From CAVYXA01 sp963846775 (GTDB taxonomy: Bacteria > Verrucomicrobiota > Verrucomicrobiia > Chthoniobacterales > UBA10450), in NCBI GenBank assembly GCA_963846775.1, contig CAWJXB010000001.1:1-64000 (forward strand): a DNA stretch of 64,000 nt. The letters are read 5' to 3'. Below the pieces are notes generated by a model, which saw only the letters and a list, made by a program, of their open reading frames with translations, was not told the origin of the DNA and made no database searches. The position numbers and the translations under genes are program-made. Below, in pieces: positions 25,478 to 34,588 of the stretch (the stretch's first letter is position 1; every line of letters starts with the position of its first letter).

Positions 25478-26860
25478 GTGGTTGGAAAGCTGCTAACGCC
25501 GGAAATTCAGAGTCTCATCGCCGCACGCAATTTTGGCGGGTTGCGACAGCTTTTCATGGATTGGCCGCCGGCGGATGTGGCCGAGGTGATTGTCGATCTT
25601 CCGGCGGACGATCGGGTGATCATTTTTCGTGTCCTGCCGGCGGCGTTGGCTGCTGACGTTTTCGAGTATCTCGATGTCGAGACGCAGCAGGAACTGCTCC
25701 ACGCCATGGCCCACGAACAAGTCGTCGCCATCCTGAACGAGATGTCGCCGGACGATCGCACGGCATTGCTCGAAGAAATGCCGAGCGCGGCGGCGCGGCA
25801 ACTCATCCGGTTGCTCACGCCGCAGGAGCGACAAATCGCGCAATCGCTGCTCGGTTACCCCGAGGGCAGTGTCGGGCGGTTGATGACGCCGGATTTCATC
25901 GCCGTCCACGAGGATTGGACGGTAAAAGAGGTGCTCGATTTCGTCCGTGAAAATGGACGCGATAGCGAAACCCTCAATGTGCTTTATGTGGTCGATCAAC
26001 GCGGCAAGCTGATCGACGACGTGCGGATGCGCGAGTTTCTGCTGCGCCCGCTCGATGTTTGCGTGCGCGATATTCGCGACCAAAATTTCGTGGCGCTGAA
26101 CGTGACCGATTCGCAGCAGGACGCGCTCAACGTTTTCCGCAAGTATGATCGCATCGCGCTGCCGGTGATCGATTCGAACGGGGTCCTCGTCGGTATCGTG
26201 ACCATCGACGACATGCTCGACGTGGCCGAGCAGGAAGCGACGGAAGACATCCAGAAACTCGGCGGTATGGAAGCGCTGGACGAGCCCTACACGACCATCC
26301 CGTTTCTGCGGATGGTAAAAAAACGCGCGACCTGGCTCATCCTTCTTTTTCTGGGCGAAATGCTGACCGCAACGGCGATGCAGGGCTACAACAGCGAGAT
26401 CGAGAAGGCAGCGATCCTTGCGATGTTCTTACCGTTAATCATTTCCAGTGGCGGAAACTCCGGTTCGCAGGCCACTACGCTGGTTATTCGCGCCATGGCG
26501 CTGGGTGAATTGGCGTTACGCGATTGGTTTGGCGTCGTGCGCAAGGAACTCATCTCCGGCCTGTCCCTCGGACTTATTCTTGGCACAATCGGATTTTTCC
26601 GAATCAGTTTGTGGCAATATCTGCACATTTTTAATTACGGCCCATATCATTGGCTGGTCGCGATTACGGTTGGCGTGGCGTTGGTCGGCGTCGTGTTATG
26701 GGGAACGCTCAGCGGAGCGATGCTGCCATTTCTGCTGCGTCGCTGCGGACTTGATCCGGCGGCGTCGTCCGCTCCGTTTGTCGCGACTTTGGTCGATGTG
26801 ACGGGCTTGGTAATTTATTTCAATGTCGCGCTTTTTATTCTTCGCGGCACATTGCTATGA
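25478..26860 (+). CDS. mgtE: MgtE-family magnesium transporter
   Basis: Mg2+-selective channel/transporter of the inner membrane, 460 aa from GTG 25478. The N-terminal superhelical MgtE_N domain (about 1-125, with ADDRVIIFRVLP and SPDDRTALLEEMP) is followed by a CBS pair (about 130-250, LIDDVRMREFLL, VLVGIVTIDDMLDVAEQEA) and a five-helix membrane domain. The membrane domain holds the family motif FLPLIISSGGNSGSQATTLV with the pore-lining Asn/Gly and ends with ALFILRGTLL. It is transcribed divergently from fadJ. Confidence 0.94.
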   Translation: MVGKLLTPEIQSLIAARNFGGLRQLFMDWPPADVAEVIVDLPADDRVIIFRVLPAALAADVFEYLDVETQQELLHAMAHEQVVAILNEMSPDDRTALLEEMPSAAARQLIRLLTPQERQIAQSLLGYPEGSVGRLMTPDFIAVHEDWTVKEVLDFVRENGRDSETLNVLYVVDQRGKLIDDVRMREFLLRPLDVCVRDIRDQNFVALNVTDSQQDALNVFRKYDRIALPVIDSNGVLVGIVTIDDMLDVAEQEATEDIQKLGGMEALDEPYTTIPFLRMVKKRATWLILLFLGEMLTATAMQGYNSEIEKAAILAMFLPLIISSGGNSGSQATTLVIRAMALGELALRDWFGVVRKELISGLSLGLILGTIGFFRISLWQYLHIFNYGPYHWLVAITVGVALVGVVLWGTLSGAMLPFLLRRCGLDPAASSAPFVATLVDVTGLVIYFNVALFILRGTLL

Positions 26861-26885
26861 CGAAATCGTCGTGGGCCGTAGCGTT

Positions 26886-27050
26886 ATGGTGACGATGATC
26901 TCCTCGGCGCACGCCACAACCAAAGGCCTCAGTCAAATTGTCACGCCGGACCTTCAAGAGGCCGGTGATCTTTCCCTGAGTCGCCAGATTCAGGACAAAC
27001 GCATCGCCAATCTGTATCAATTGCAGGCCGAGATGAGCCTAACGAAATAG
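26886..27050 (+). CDS. Possible 54-residue protein after mgtE
   Basis: The 327-nt gap between mgtE and the oxidoreductase contains one open frame, ATG 26886 to TAG 27050 (begins MVTMISSAHATTKG, ends LQAEMSLTK). The frame is open further upstream into mgtE. Composition looks protein-like (helical, charged C-terminal half QIQDKRIANLYQLQAEM), but no family is recognised and no clear ribosome-binding site is seen. The remaining 27051-27187 shows nothing beyond a short AGTAGC/GCTACT inverted repeat. Confidence 0.3.
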   Translation: MVTMISSAHATTKGLSQIVTPDLQEAGDLSLSRQIQDKRIANLYQLQAEMSLTK

Positions 27051-27187
27051 GCAGAGCTCTGTTATCTGTTGGCCTGGTCAACTGGTCGCATTTCGATGTC
27101 GATCCCCCAGTAGCGAGCGTCATGGGTGCTACTTGGCTTCGATATGAGTGCCGCGCCTTTGACGCTAAGACGCATGCGCAGGACGAG

Positions 27188-28228
27188 CTACATCTTTACC
27201 TCGACCCATTGGTTACGCGCGCGCGAGTCCGCCACCGCTTGCACGACGCGCATGTAACGCACGCCTTCTTCAAAATTCGGACGCGGCCGGACGCGGCCCT
27301 TCGATTTCACCGCGGCGATGAAATCCTCTTCCACATGCCAACCGCCTTCGATCTCGGGCGGAACATCGAGAACGTGCAATCCACGATCGCCCACGCGCCC
27401 GGCCTGGACGATATCGGAGGTAAAATCATAGATCAAAGCGCCTAACGAGCCATAAATTTCGAGCCGATCTCCCGCCGCATGCGCATCGATCGCACTGAAC
27501 TCAAGCACCCCCTCCGCGCCGTTGGCAAGGGTGCAAAGCACGGTGAGCAAATCCGGAATGATGACGTCATAATCCTGCCGGACCGGGTAGATCGTTTTTC
27601 CACGTGCGAAGACCGCTGTGATCTCGCCGAGCCAGCGCTGCAATACTTCGACGTAAATACCGAGCGTCATCACATTCAAACCGCTGATCTCGATCCGTTG
27701 CCGCCAATGTGCTGGCGCGTCCGGATCCAAATAGTTGCCGTTAAAACTTTGCAGCCGGACATGGTGTGGGCGGCCGATGTAATCTTCGGCCAAAAGTTTT
27801 TTTACCAACAAATCCGCGCGCAATCCGTAGGGCGGCGGGCAGAGCATCGTGACCAGCTCGGGATAACGTTTGGAAGTCGCGAGCATTTCTTCCGCCTCGG
27901 CCAAATCCATCGCCATTCGGGCCTGACAGAAAACATGCTTGCCGGCTTCGAGCGCGGAAATAGTGACCGCCGAATGCATATATGGCGGGGTGCCGATCCA
28001 AACCACATCAAGGTCGGGCAATGCAACCAAATCGGCCCAGTGCTGCATCGGCGTGGCATGCGGCAAATGTTCCTGACAAAAATTTTCCGAACTTTCGTAA
28101 GTCGAATTGGATACGGCGACGATCTCAACGTCCGGCATTTTCTTTAGCGCCGGCAAATGGCGTCGCTTGACGATCTCGCCCGCGCCGACCATCCCGATCC
28201 GCAACTTTTGGTTATTTTTCTGCGTCAT
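27188..28228 (-). CDS. Gfo/Idh/MocA-family oxidoreductase, atypical active-site motif
   Basis: NAD(P)-dependent sugar-type oxidoreductase family, 346 aa. N-terminal Rossmann domain GMVGAGEIVKRRHLPALK, then VDVVWIGTPPYMH-type segment (LDVVWIGTPPYMHSAVTI) and the C-terminal beta-sheet domain. The usual EKP motif that carries the catalytic Lys reads CQARMA in GKHVFCQARMAMDLAEAEE, so the canonical Lys is absent. Substrate unknown. It stands alone between mgtE and rpmB. Confidence 0.85.
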   Translation of the reverse strand: MTQKNNQKLRIGMVGAGEIVKRRHLPALKKMPDVEIVAVSNSTYESSENFCQEHLPHATPMQHWADLVALPDLDVVWIGTPPYMHSAVTISALEAGKHVFCQARMAMDLAEAEEMLATSKRYPELVTMLCPPPYGLRADLLVKKLLAEDYIGRPHHVRLQSFNGNYLDPDAPAHWRQRIEISGLNVMTLGIYVEVLQRWLGEITAVFARGKTIYPVRQDYDVIIPDLLTVLCTLANGAEGVLEFSAIDAHAAGDRLEIYGSLGALIYDFTSDIVQAGRVGDRGLHVLDVPPEIEGGWHVEEDFIAAVKSKGRVRPRPNFEEGVRYMRVVQAVADSRARNQWVEVKM

Positions 28229-28366
28229 ATCTTCAAGCGATGGTCGATCTTGCGCTGTTCGCTACGACAGTGCGAGAGTAAAATTTGACCGCCGCGCGGA
28301 AGGCGCGTTCAACAATCACTTGACAAAACGCACCTCTGCCGGACGTTGGCGATTCTTTTTCGAATC

Positions 28367-28630
28367 ATGGCAAAAGTTTGCGATATCACAGGGGCCAGGG
28401 CCACGCGCGGCAGCATCATTCATCGGCGCGGTATGGCGAAAAAGAAGGGCGGAGTTGGGCGTCACGTGACTAAAAATGTGCCGCGCATTTTCGCTCCGAA
28501 TCTGCACGAACACCGCATTTGGGTGCCGGAGTTGAAAAAGTTTGTCCGGGTGCGCGTCACCGCGCGCGGCCTGAAGACGATCAACAAGAACGGCGCTTAT
28601 CGGGCGTTGAAAAAGGCCGGCGTGGTTTAG
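28367..28630 (+). CDS. rpmB: 50S ribosomal protein L28
   Basis: Large-subunit ribosomal protein of 87 aa from ATG 28367; the in-frame ATG seven codons earlier is rejected because MAKVCDITG is the conserved L28 N-terminus. Seen: CDITGARATRGSIIHRRG, GVGRHVTKNVPRIFAPNLH, and KKFVRVRVTARGLKTINKNG in family order. Only one Cys remains, so it is the zinc-free type. A TTGACA box lies at 28320-28325 but no good -10 element follows at 17 nt. Its stop overlaps the convergent 28627-30093 gene by 4 nt. Confidence 0.96.
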   Translation: MAKVCDITGARATRGSIIHRRGMAKKKGGVGRHVTKNVPRIFAPNLHEHRIWVPELKKFVRVRVTARGLKTINKNGAYRALKKAGVV

Positions 28631-30093
28631 GCGGTGGGTGTAGCGGCGGTTGGGTCAACCGCCGATTCCCCACTCGGGATTGTTCCCTCGTTGCCAACGG
28701 CTGACACAGCTGCCTCTACCGTTTTTATTTTGGCACGCGGCAAATCGAGCGAGCCATCGTTAAACTCGATCACGTGACCTGCGCTGATCAGCCAATGCAG
28801 GTCCGAAGCCAACGCCATTTTTCGCGGTTCCATTTCTTCCGGCGCAAGATCAACAATTATTTTTCCGGCCAGATCTTTGCGCGGAATGCCGGGATTCTCT
28901 GCCAGGGTCTTCAAGATGGCGTTAACGAGCTCAGACACACCAGTCTGTTCGTGAATGAACGGCTGCGGACGAACCGGCGAAACGAACAGCATCCCGCGGC
29001 GATGCCGGAAGACCTGCAGACCGGCCTGGCGGAAACGGCCGGCCAGTTCCTGCATCAGATTCGAGGGGGATCGGTTCTCGCGCACCCAAGCCTCCTCGAT
29101 CGCTCGATGCAGCAGCCGATCTGACAAATGCCGGCTCGCCACTCCACCGATGCCGACTTCTTCAACGCTGCGGACGAATCCTGGCAAATAATTCGCCTTG
29201 AAATGCCGCTCCGTTTCGGTGCTGGAGGAAAACGCCGCCGGGGTTTCCTCGCGTAAGGTCGTGTAAGTCGTTACTCGCTGCGTTTCCTTTTTCCATCGTT
29301 CGACCAGCTCCAGATCATTCACGATTTCAATCTGCCTCTGGTAATCGGCAAAGCTCATTCGCCGGCTGAACCGTTGTTCGTAAAGCGTCCGCAATCGCGG
29401 TTGATAAGTATGATAGTTGGTCGGGCCTAACAAAGTGCCGCTCAACCGATCGCGTGCGATACTGCTGAAGTTCCCCTTGATTGGCTCGCCTTCGGTGATG
29501 TCGATCTTGTAAAAATCCTGCTGCGCGAAACGGAACGCATTTTCTTCGAGAAAATGTCGATTCACGGAGATCGCGCCGTTTTCTCCGAGCTGGTAAAGCG
29601 GTGAGTCAGGTTTGGCGGCCAGCCGAACCTCGTAACGCTCCGGTTTTTCCAGGAACAGTCGGGCCAAATGAAAGAGCGAGTAGGCAACGGCGCCCGATTT
29701 GATTTGTTCGACGACACTGTCAAGAACCGGCGAGCGCGGCAGAAATCGAATGGCGACGTCCGGCGGCGGCGCAACGGGCGTGCGCGTCTCGCGATTTCGA
29801 TGATCGTCCTTTCGGCCCCGAGGTGTGCGATCGTGTCGCCGCTGTGGCCGTCCTCCCCCGCTTTTCCGCATTGGACGTTCGCCACGGCGAATCCGTCCAT
29901 CGGCGGATTGGACGTCGGGCTGCCTCCTCGCGAAATCTTTCGGAGTCGGGCGTTTTCCCCTTCCCCTCGGGCGCTCGGCCTCTTCTTCTCCAGTGTAATG
30001 CTCGAAGCGCTTGCCGCCGCTCGGTTCTTTCAACCACGCCGGCAATAACTTCAGGTCGAGCAAATCGATCGTCGGTGGAGATTCGGGCGACAT
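28627..30093 (-). CDS. Large protein of unknown function with basic low-complexity N-terminus
   Basis: 488 aa, not recognised. Residues 1-25 form a short hydrophobic/acidic helix (PPTIDLLDLKLLPAWLKEP). Residues about 35-110 are Arg/Gly/Pro-rich and probably disordered (RPRGRGKRPTPKDFARR). About 110-320 is a mixed alpha/beta region (IRFLPRSPVLDSVVEQIKSG, LAAKPDSPLYQLGENG). The C-terminal part (about 395-450) reads like a winged helix: NPGIPRKDLAGKIIVD and LASDLHWLISAGHVIEFNDG. A nucleic-acid-binding role is suggested by the basic tail plus wHTH, but that is inference. Divergent from the M23 peptidase gene across 59 nt. Confidence 0.7.
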   Translation of the reverse strand: MSPESPPTIDLLDLKLLPAWLKEPSGGKRFEHYTGEEEAERPRGRGKRPTPKDFARRQPDVQSADGRIRRGERPMRKSGGGRPQRRHDRTPRGRKDDHRNRETRTPVAPPPDVAIRFLPRSPVLDSVVEQIKSGAVAYSLFHLARLFLEKPERYEVRLAAKPDSPLYQLGENGAISVNRHFLEENAFRFAQQDFYKIDITEGEPIKGNFSSIARDRLSGTLLGPTNYHTYQPRLRTLYEQRFSRRMSFADYQRQIEIVNDLELVERWKKETQRVTTYTTLREETPAAFSSSTETERHFKANYLPGFVRSVEEVGIGGVASRHLSDRLLHRAIEEAWVRENRSPSNLMQELAGRFRQAGLQVFRHRRGMLFVSPVRPQPFIHEQTGVSELVNAILKTLAENPGIPRKDLAGKIIVDLAPEEMEPRKMALASDLHWLISAGHVIEFNDGSLDLPRAKIKTVEAAVSAVGNEGTIPSGESAVDPTAATPTA

Positions 30094-30152
30094 CGCGGAA
30101 CTTTAGGCTGATTTTTCTTCTCGCACAAAGAAATGAGACAGATGGGAGAAAT

Positions 30153-30821
30153 ATGACGAATCCGATGAGGGTGGCGCTATCGATTCTCGCGGTCGGGACG
30201 CTGTCATTTTTCGCCACAGTTTTGTTCAAGCTCTGGCCCGAGCTGACGCGAGCGACAAAGGTCGATCTCCCTTTTCAACAACCTTCGCCGCTTGAGCTGG
30301 CCGCGCTCCCCACGGCGGCGCGGTTTGATTTCCCGCTGGGCAGCGCGAACGGTGCCATGAGCTACAACGCGCAGCGGTTCACTGAGAACAATCATCTCGG
30401 CGACGATCTCAACGGTATCGGCGGCGAGGACAGCGATTTGGGCGATCCGATTTATGCGGTGGCGGATGGTCGCGTCTTGTTGGCGCAAGATGGCGGGCCG
30501 GGGTGGGGGAATGTCGTCATTCTGCTGCACGCCTACCTCGACAATGGCGAACGAAAATACGTGCAGTCGTATTACGGGCATGTGGAGACGATGCTGGTGC
30601 ACGCGGGCGACGAGGTGCGGCGCGGACGACAGATCGCCATGGTCGGCAACGCCAGGGGCCAATATTTCGCACATCTGCATTTCGAAATGCGCGAATTCAC
30701 CACGCCATTTGTCGGGCCTGGTTACCGCAAAGATAGCCACGGCTGGATTGATCCGAGCGCGTTCATCCGCGCGCATCGTGGTGCGCCGGACGATGATGTT
30801 GGTCGAATGCCGCTCCGATAG
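30153..30821 (+). CDS. M23-family metallopeptidase, membrane-anchored
   Basis: Peptidoglycan-type endopeptidase, 222 aa from ATG 30153, which is preceded by GGGAGAA at a good distance. An N-terminal signal-anchor (RVALSILAVGTLSFFATVLF) places it in the periplasm. The LytM/M23 domain retains the zinc ligands: HLGDDLNG (HxxxD) near residue 85 and HLHFE near residue 170, plus YYGHVETMLV. Likely role is cell-wall remodelling or septation. An upstream in-frame extension is rejected because it overlaps the divergent gene. Confidence 0.88.
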   Translation: MTNPMRVALSILAVGTLSFFATVLFKLWPELTRATKVDLPFQQPSPLELAALPTAARFDFPLGSANGAMSYNAQRFTENNHLGDDLNGIGGEDSDLGDPIYAVADGRVLLAQDGGPGWGNVVILLHAYLDNGERKYVQSYYGHVETMLVHAGDEVRRGRQIAMVGNARGQYFAHLHFEMREFTTPFVGPGYRKDSHGWIDPSAFIRAHRGAPDDDVGRMPLR

Positions 30822-30899
30822 CTTGGATCGATAATAGCCCAGCGTTTCAACGCTAAACTCCGCGCTGGCATCTGTCGGCGCGCTCAATCGCTCGGTGGT

Positions 30900-31325
30900 T
30901 CACGCGAAAGCTTTGTAATGACTTAGCAGATAAGCCCAGTTCAGCGCGAGCGCCGCGATCACGAGGATGCGCGCGTATTTTCTTTCCGCGGTGGTTTGAA
31001 ACTCGATGCGCAATCGCGGAGCGCGCCAGACAAGGACGACGAACGCGTAGGCATTGAAGATCGACAGTGCACAAAGCGCGATGAATACGACCGGGTTCCA
31101 TTTCCATGCCGCGAGAAAATGTCCGTGAAAAAACTGGATGGCCGAACGCGTCGCGCCGCACGTAATGCATGGGAAACCGGTCAAATCGTGGAACAGACAA
31201 CGCGGCCACGGCAAGCCGAGCGCAAACCAGCCCGCGGCGAGTCCGAGCGATGCTAGGGAAACCGCTAGCCAGATCAGTTCGTGGTCGATTCCGGTTGGGA
31301 CGGGCGATCGGCGAGTAATGCGCAT
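30900..31325 (-). CDS. DUF2752 membrane protein
   Basis: 141 aa with three predicted membrane helices. The DUF2752 hallmark is the Cys-rich loop after helix 1: CLFHDLTGFPCITCGATRSA. The family function is unknown. It lies 9 nt after the GYF/Yip1 protein gene on the same strand, a pairing that suggests a common membrane-related operon. Confidence 0.85.
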   Translation of the reverse strand: MRITRRSPVPTGIDHELIWLAVSLASLGLAAGWFALGLPWPRCLFHDLTGFPCITCGATRSAIQFFHGHFLAAWKWNPVVFIALCALSIFNAYAFVVLVWRAPRLRIEFQTTAERKYARILVIAALALNWAYLLSHYKAFA

Positions 31326-31334
31326 CGGGCCAAA

Positions 31335-32252
31335 CTACTGCTTGGCGTGTTGCATCAACGCGCCGATGCCAACGCCCAGCATGAGGCTGAGCAAGAAAAT
31401 CCCTCCGCAGCAGACAATCATCGGTAAGATCACGGCCATCACAGCACGTCCGGTATCGGTCTCGTGACTGCGGCTAATTCCTATACAATCGGCGATCAGT
31501 CCCCAAATAAGTGCAATAAGCCCACCGCAACACGGAATGATGACGAGCAGACTCGCTGCGCCGTAAGCAAAACTCAATGCGCGGAAAGTCGTTTCGAATG
31601 TTTTGTTCGCGCCGCCTAACAACATTAGACAAACGTGCACCAGCGCCGCCCAGATAAATAATCCGATGACGATCAAGATCGGCGTAAGAATCACTCGAAG
31701 AACGAGCACTGCGCCGCCGACGCTCGCGCCCACATAATTCTGCAACGAACCTTGCCGAGATAGCATGTCAAACCAGCCGAGTGAATGCAGCATCGCCGAA
31801 AGCAATATCCAAACAATCGCGCCAATGCTGCCGCCGATTACTCCGAAAAGGAGCGGATCGCCCAGGCCACCCTCGGTGCGCATGATCGTGAACGCTTCAG
31901 CCGGCCGAGTCAGCACTATTCCAACGGTTTGGACGAATGCATTTACGAAACCTAATTCGTGCCGCCGCTCCCACGGTAGTCCGGAGCGATTGATGGGCGC
32001 TGTCGTTGTCGATTCTGCGGTTGGCGCGACCATCGATGGCGGCGCCGGCGCCTGGGGTGGCGGCGCTTCGGCAGGTCGGGGGGCGGCTCCGATCAAGTCG
32101 GGAAAATCCGAGAGCGGTTTCCAGCTCGGCATCCCTTCGCGCCATCCGAGATCGGTAGAAACGAATCGGCCGGTGTGGAGACCTTCGCGAACTTCTTCTT
32201 CAGGAAATGCGCCCAGACTCGTTGCGCCCCGAGAAACGTGGATCATGGCCAT
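31335..32252 (-). CDS. GYF_2-domain plus Yip1-like membrane protein
   Basis: 305 aa. Residues about 5-55 are a GYF_2 domain (LGAFPEEEVREGLHTGRFV, WREGMPSWKPL). A Pro/Ala-rich linker of about 45 residues follows (APPPQAPAPPSM), then a Yip1-type multi-helix membrane domain (about 105-305) with five or six hydrophobic segments. This architecture is common in Verrucomicrobia and Planctomycetes; its role in membrane or protein trafficking is unproven. It is upstream of and probably cotranscribed with the DUF2752 gene. Confidence 0.82.
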   Translation of the reverse strand: MAMIHVSRGATSLGAFPEEEVREGLHTGRFVSTDLGWREGMPSWKPLSDFPDLIGAAPRPAEAPPPQAPAPPSMVAPTAESTTTAPINRSGLPWERRHELGFVNAFVQTVGIVLTRPAEAFTIMRTEGGLGDPLLFGVIGGSIGAIVWILLSAMLHSLGWFDMLSRQGSLQNYVGASVGGAVLVLRVILTPILIVIGLFIWAALVHVCLMLLGGANKTFETTFRALSFAYGAASLLVIIPCCGGLIALIWGLIADCIGISRSHETDTGRAVMAVILPMIVCCGGIFLLSLMLGVGIGALMQHAKQ

Positions 32253-32452
32253 AATGCTGGCGTTTTAGTAAACCCGGGCACACGACGCAAGCCAAAGTTG
32301 GCTGCGCCACTGTGAAATCGTGAATCACGAGTCGTGATTTGAGGCGGATTTACGCCTGTAACAATTTAACGATCCGTGGCCTGACCCGATATCTTGGAAA
32401 TTCGACACGAAAAACTTGCCCCTATCAAACAGGCCCTGCATTTTGAGCGCCT

Positions 32453-32581
32453 ATGCGCCGCCTGATCGTTGCATTTTTCGTTTCTGCAGTTGCGTTTTCG
32501 TGTTGGTTGTCGGATGCCGGAGCCGCCGGCCTGGCTGACTCAAAATCGCGCTTTGTTTACCAAGAAATGCCGGCAACATGA
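32453..32581 (+). CDS. Signal-peptide-like 42-residue ORF overlapping a CHAP-like gene
   Basis: ATG 32453 opens a 42-codon frame whose first 25 residues are a classic export signal: basic MRR, hydrophobic LIVAFFVSAVAF, then a SDAGAAG cleavage-type segment. The predicted mature part is only about 17 residues (ends YQEMPAT). Its TGA overlaps the ATG of the next ORF (ATGA). It is either a tiny secreted peptide or, more likely, the signal peptide of the CHAP-like protein detached by a frameshift. Confidence 0.5.
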   Translation: MRRLIVAFFVSAVAFSCWLSDAGAAGLADSKSRFVYQEMPAT

Positions 32582-33012
32582 CATCGGCTCCGATCGAGCG
32601 GCGTTATTTGCTCAACCGAATCATCCATCCGTTAGCACATGTCGATCCACGACTGGATCCGAGATTGACGCGCGCGGCGACCATCGCCGAGGAACGCGCC
32701 AATGCGCGCTCGCGTTTGCGGTGCTGGCATTATGTGAAGAAAGCCCTCTTGGCCGCGGGTGCCGTCAATTCGTATCCGAAAACGGCCTATGCAATTGAAG
32801 CGGGGCAGGAGCTGATACGCGACTACGGTTTCCGGCGATTGCCCGTGCGCGATCCATATGCCGCGCCGGTCGGCGCCGTGCTCGTTTACGGGACCAGGCA
32901 AGGCGGTGGCCATGTGGAAATCAGGACGCGCGACGGTTTCGTAAGCGACTATCATTCGAAGGACCGTTGCGCGTATCCTTTGGTAGCCGTTTATGCAAAA
33001 TTCAGTTCCTGA
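32578..33012 (+). CDS. CHAP-like cysteine amidase/peptidase domain protein
   Basis: 144 aa. The second half resembles an NlpC/P60-CHAP papain-like domain: catalytic-type Cys in RCWHYVKKALLAAGAV, then APVGAVLVYG and the His in GGGHVEIRTRDGFVSDYHS. Such enzymes cleave peptidoglycan peptides and need export, yet this frame has no signal peptide of its own; one is present in the overlapping upstream ORF. Reading the two as one frameshifted gene would restore a normal secreted enzyme of about 185 aa. Confidence 0.65.
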   Translation: MTSAPIERRYLLNRIIHPLAHVDPRLDPRLTRAATIAEERANARSRLRCWHYVKKALLAAGAVNSYPKTAYAIEAGQELIRDYGFRRLPVRDPYAAPVGAVLVYGTRQGGGHVEIRTRDGFVSDYHSKDRCAYPLVAVYAKFSS

Positions 33013-33034
33013 CGCGGTCCCGCTTGCATCACCA

Positions 33035-34588
33035 CTAATACCAGTTTTTCACGTGCGGCCAAAAGTCGCGCAGATCAGTTTTTAATCCGTGGCACAAATA
33101 AATGTGCATTCGTTGCTCCCACGGCATCGCCCACGGGCTGCTTATCACTTGCCCCAAGTCTTCGACCGATTCGAACTGCGTGCGCTCGTCGTCGGCATCG
33201 GTGTCTAACACCAGCATGACCTCGCCGGTATAACCTCTCGGTCCCCAGATAAAATAATTTTGATGCCCAGAGAGCGCGGTCGGCAGCCCACGTTTCCGGC
33301 CAAAGAAATCGATCGCGCCGGCTTCACCGTAATTCTGGCAAAAAATCCCGGCCCGTTTTGCGTCCTCCGGCCGCAGGTGATGATAAACGTGTGCGACGGA
33401 AGCGACCATTTCTTCCCAGCCAAATTGATCGGCAAAAAGCTGTGGCAACGCGGCCGTGTGCGAAGTCTCTGTGCGCGGCAGTTCGAGATGAAATTCCTGC
33501 ATGTAAGCGAGCAACTTTTCTGGCGGCAGAATCGGGAGGGCGAGCGGCGCGAGAAACGCGCCACAGACGAGGATCAGGCCGAGAAATGCTGGTTTAATCC
33601 ATTGCCAGTGCGCGCGGAACAAGCGTTCTGCCACGACCGCTCCCGCGGCAAAGAGCATCGGATAGGCGGGCGCGAGATAGTAGACTTTGCCATGCAGAAC
33701 GAGGAACACGCCGAGCGTGACAAGATAGGCGATGGCCAGTGCGCAATAGCGGCGGCCATGAGGCGAGGCAAACAGCCAGACCAATCCGCCTAACCAGAGC
33801 GGCAGCGTCGCCGGATTATTTAGCAATATCTGCTGCTTCAAAAACTCAAGAGGCGAGAGAGCGACGTTCTTGTTGCTGTGAGCGATGTTCGTGAGGAGCT
33901 CGTACGTGGCCCAATGATGTCGCGTCTCCCAGATAATGTTTGGCAGCGCGATCACGAGCGCGATCAATCCCCCGAGCCAAATCCATTTTTCGCGGAAGTG
34001 GTCCCGCAGTTGCGGGATTAGCAACAGCGCGATCAAAATTCCGAACCCGAAAAAGGCCATCGAGTGTTTGTTTTCCAAACCGAGCCCGGCGACCGCGCCA
34101 AACCAGAGCCAGAGTTTGGACGAACCGCCGTTGATAATATGGACCAGCAAATAAATGCAGCCCATCCAGAAGAGCGGTTCGAACGCGTTCATGGAAAAGA
34201 AATTGCCGACCGCCAGCAGGAATGTCGCCGCGAGGGCCGCGGCACAAGAGAGCGCAATCGCCCAGCCGCGTCCGCCGAATTCGCGCGCGATCATACCGGT
34301 AAGCACCACGATCCCAGCGCCTGCGATCGCCGGCAGCAAACGAATTCCCGGCAGCGGTGCGCCAAACAGAGCTCGGCTCAACCCAAGCAACCAGATCGAC
34401 AATGGCGGCTGATCGACATAGCCAAATGCCAAATGCTGCCCGCATGCGAGATAGTAAAGTTCGTCGCGAAAATAGCCGTAGCGGCTGTTTGTGAGCAGAT
34501 GGACCAGGAGCGCCGCGCTTCCGAAGATGAGGAACAACTGGGGATAGCGCGACCTTCCCTGCTTGGTCATTGCTTCGTCACTCATCAT
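33035..34588 (-). CDS. Glycosyltransferase family 39-type (ArnT/PMT-like) membrane protein
   Basis: Polyprenol-phosphate-sugar-dependent GT-C glycosyltransferase, 517 aa with about ten membrane helices. The diagnostic first loop is SRYGYFRDELYYLACGQHL with the acidic DE pair, followed by FGYVDQPPLSIWLLGL, both typical of ArnT/PMT relatives. The C-terminal periplasmic part is about 170 residues. Sugar and acceptor are unknown; lipid A or cell-envelope glycan modification is plausible. Its ATG overlaps the nagA stop by 4 nt, suggesting linkage with amino-sugar metabolism. Confidence 0.88.
   Translation of the reverse strand: MMSDEAMTKQGRSRYPQLFLIFGSAALLVHLLTNSRYGYFRDELYYLACGQHLAFGYVDQPPLSIWLLGLSRALFGAPLPGIRLLPAIAGAGIVVLTGMIAREFGGRGWAIALSCAAALAATFLLAVGNFFSMNAFEPLFWMGCIYLLVHIINGGSSKLWLWFGAVAGLGLENKHSMAFFGFGILIALLLIPQLRDHFREKWIWLGGLIALVIALPNIIWETRHHWATYELLTNIAHSNKNVALSPLEFLKQQILLNNPATLPLWLGGLVWLFASPHGRRYCALAIAYLVTLGVFLVLHGKVYYLAPAYPMLFAAGAVVAERLFRAHWQWIKPAFLGLILVCGAFLAPLALPILPPEKLLAYMQEFHLELPRTETSHTAALPQLFADQFGWEEMVASVAHVYHHLRPEDAKRAGIFCQNYGEAGAIDFFGRKRGLPTALSGHQNYFIWGPRGYTGEVMLVLDTDADDERTQFESVEDLGQVISSPWAMPWEQRMHIYLCHGLKTDLRDFWPHVKNWY

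Noticed and set aside
27100..27160. Hairpin with AGTAGC/GCTACT considered as a REP or terminator
   Set aside because: The stem is only six or seven base pairs with no second half or T tract, so it was not listed.
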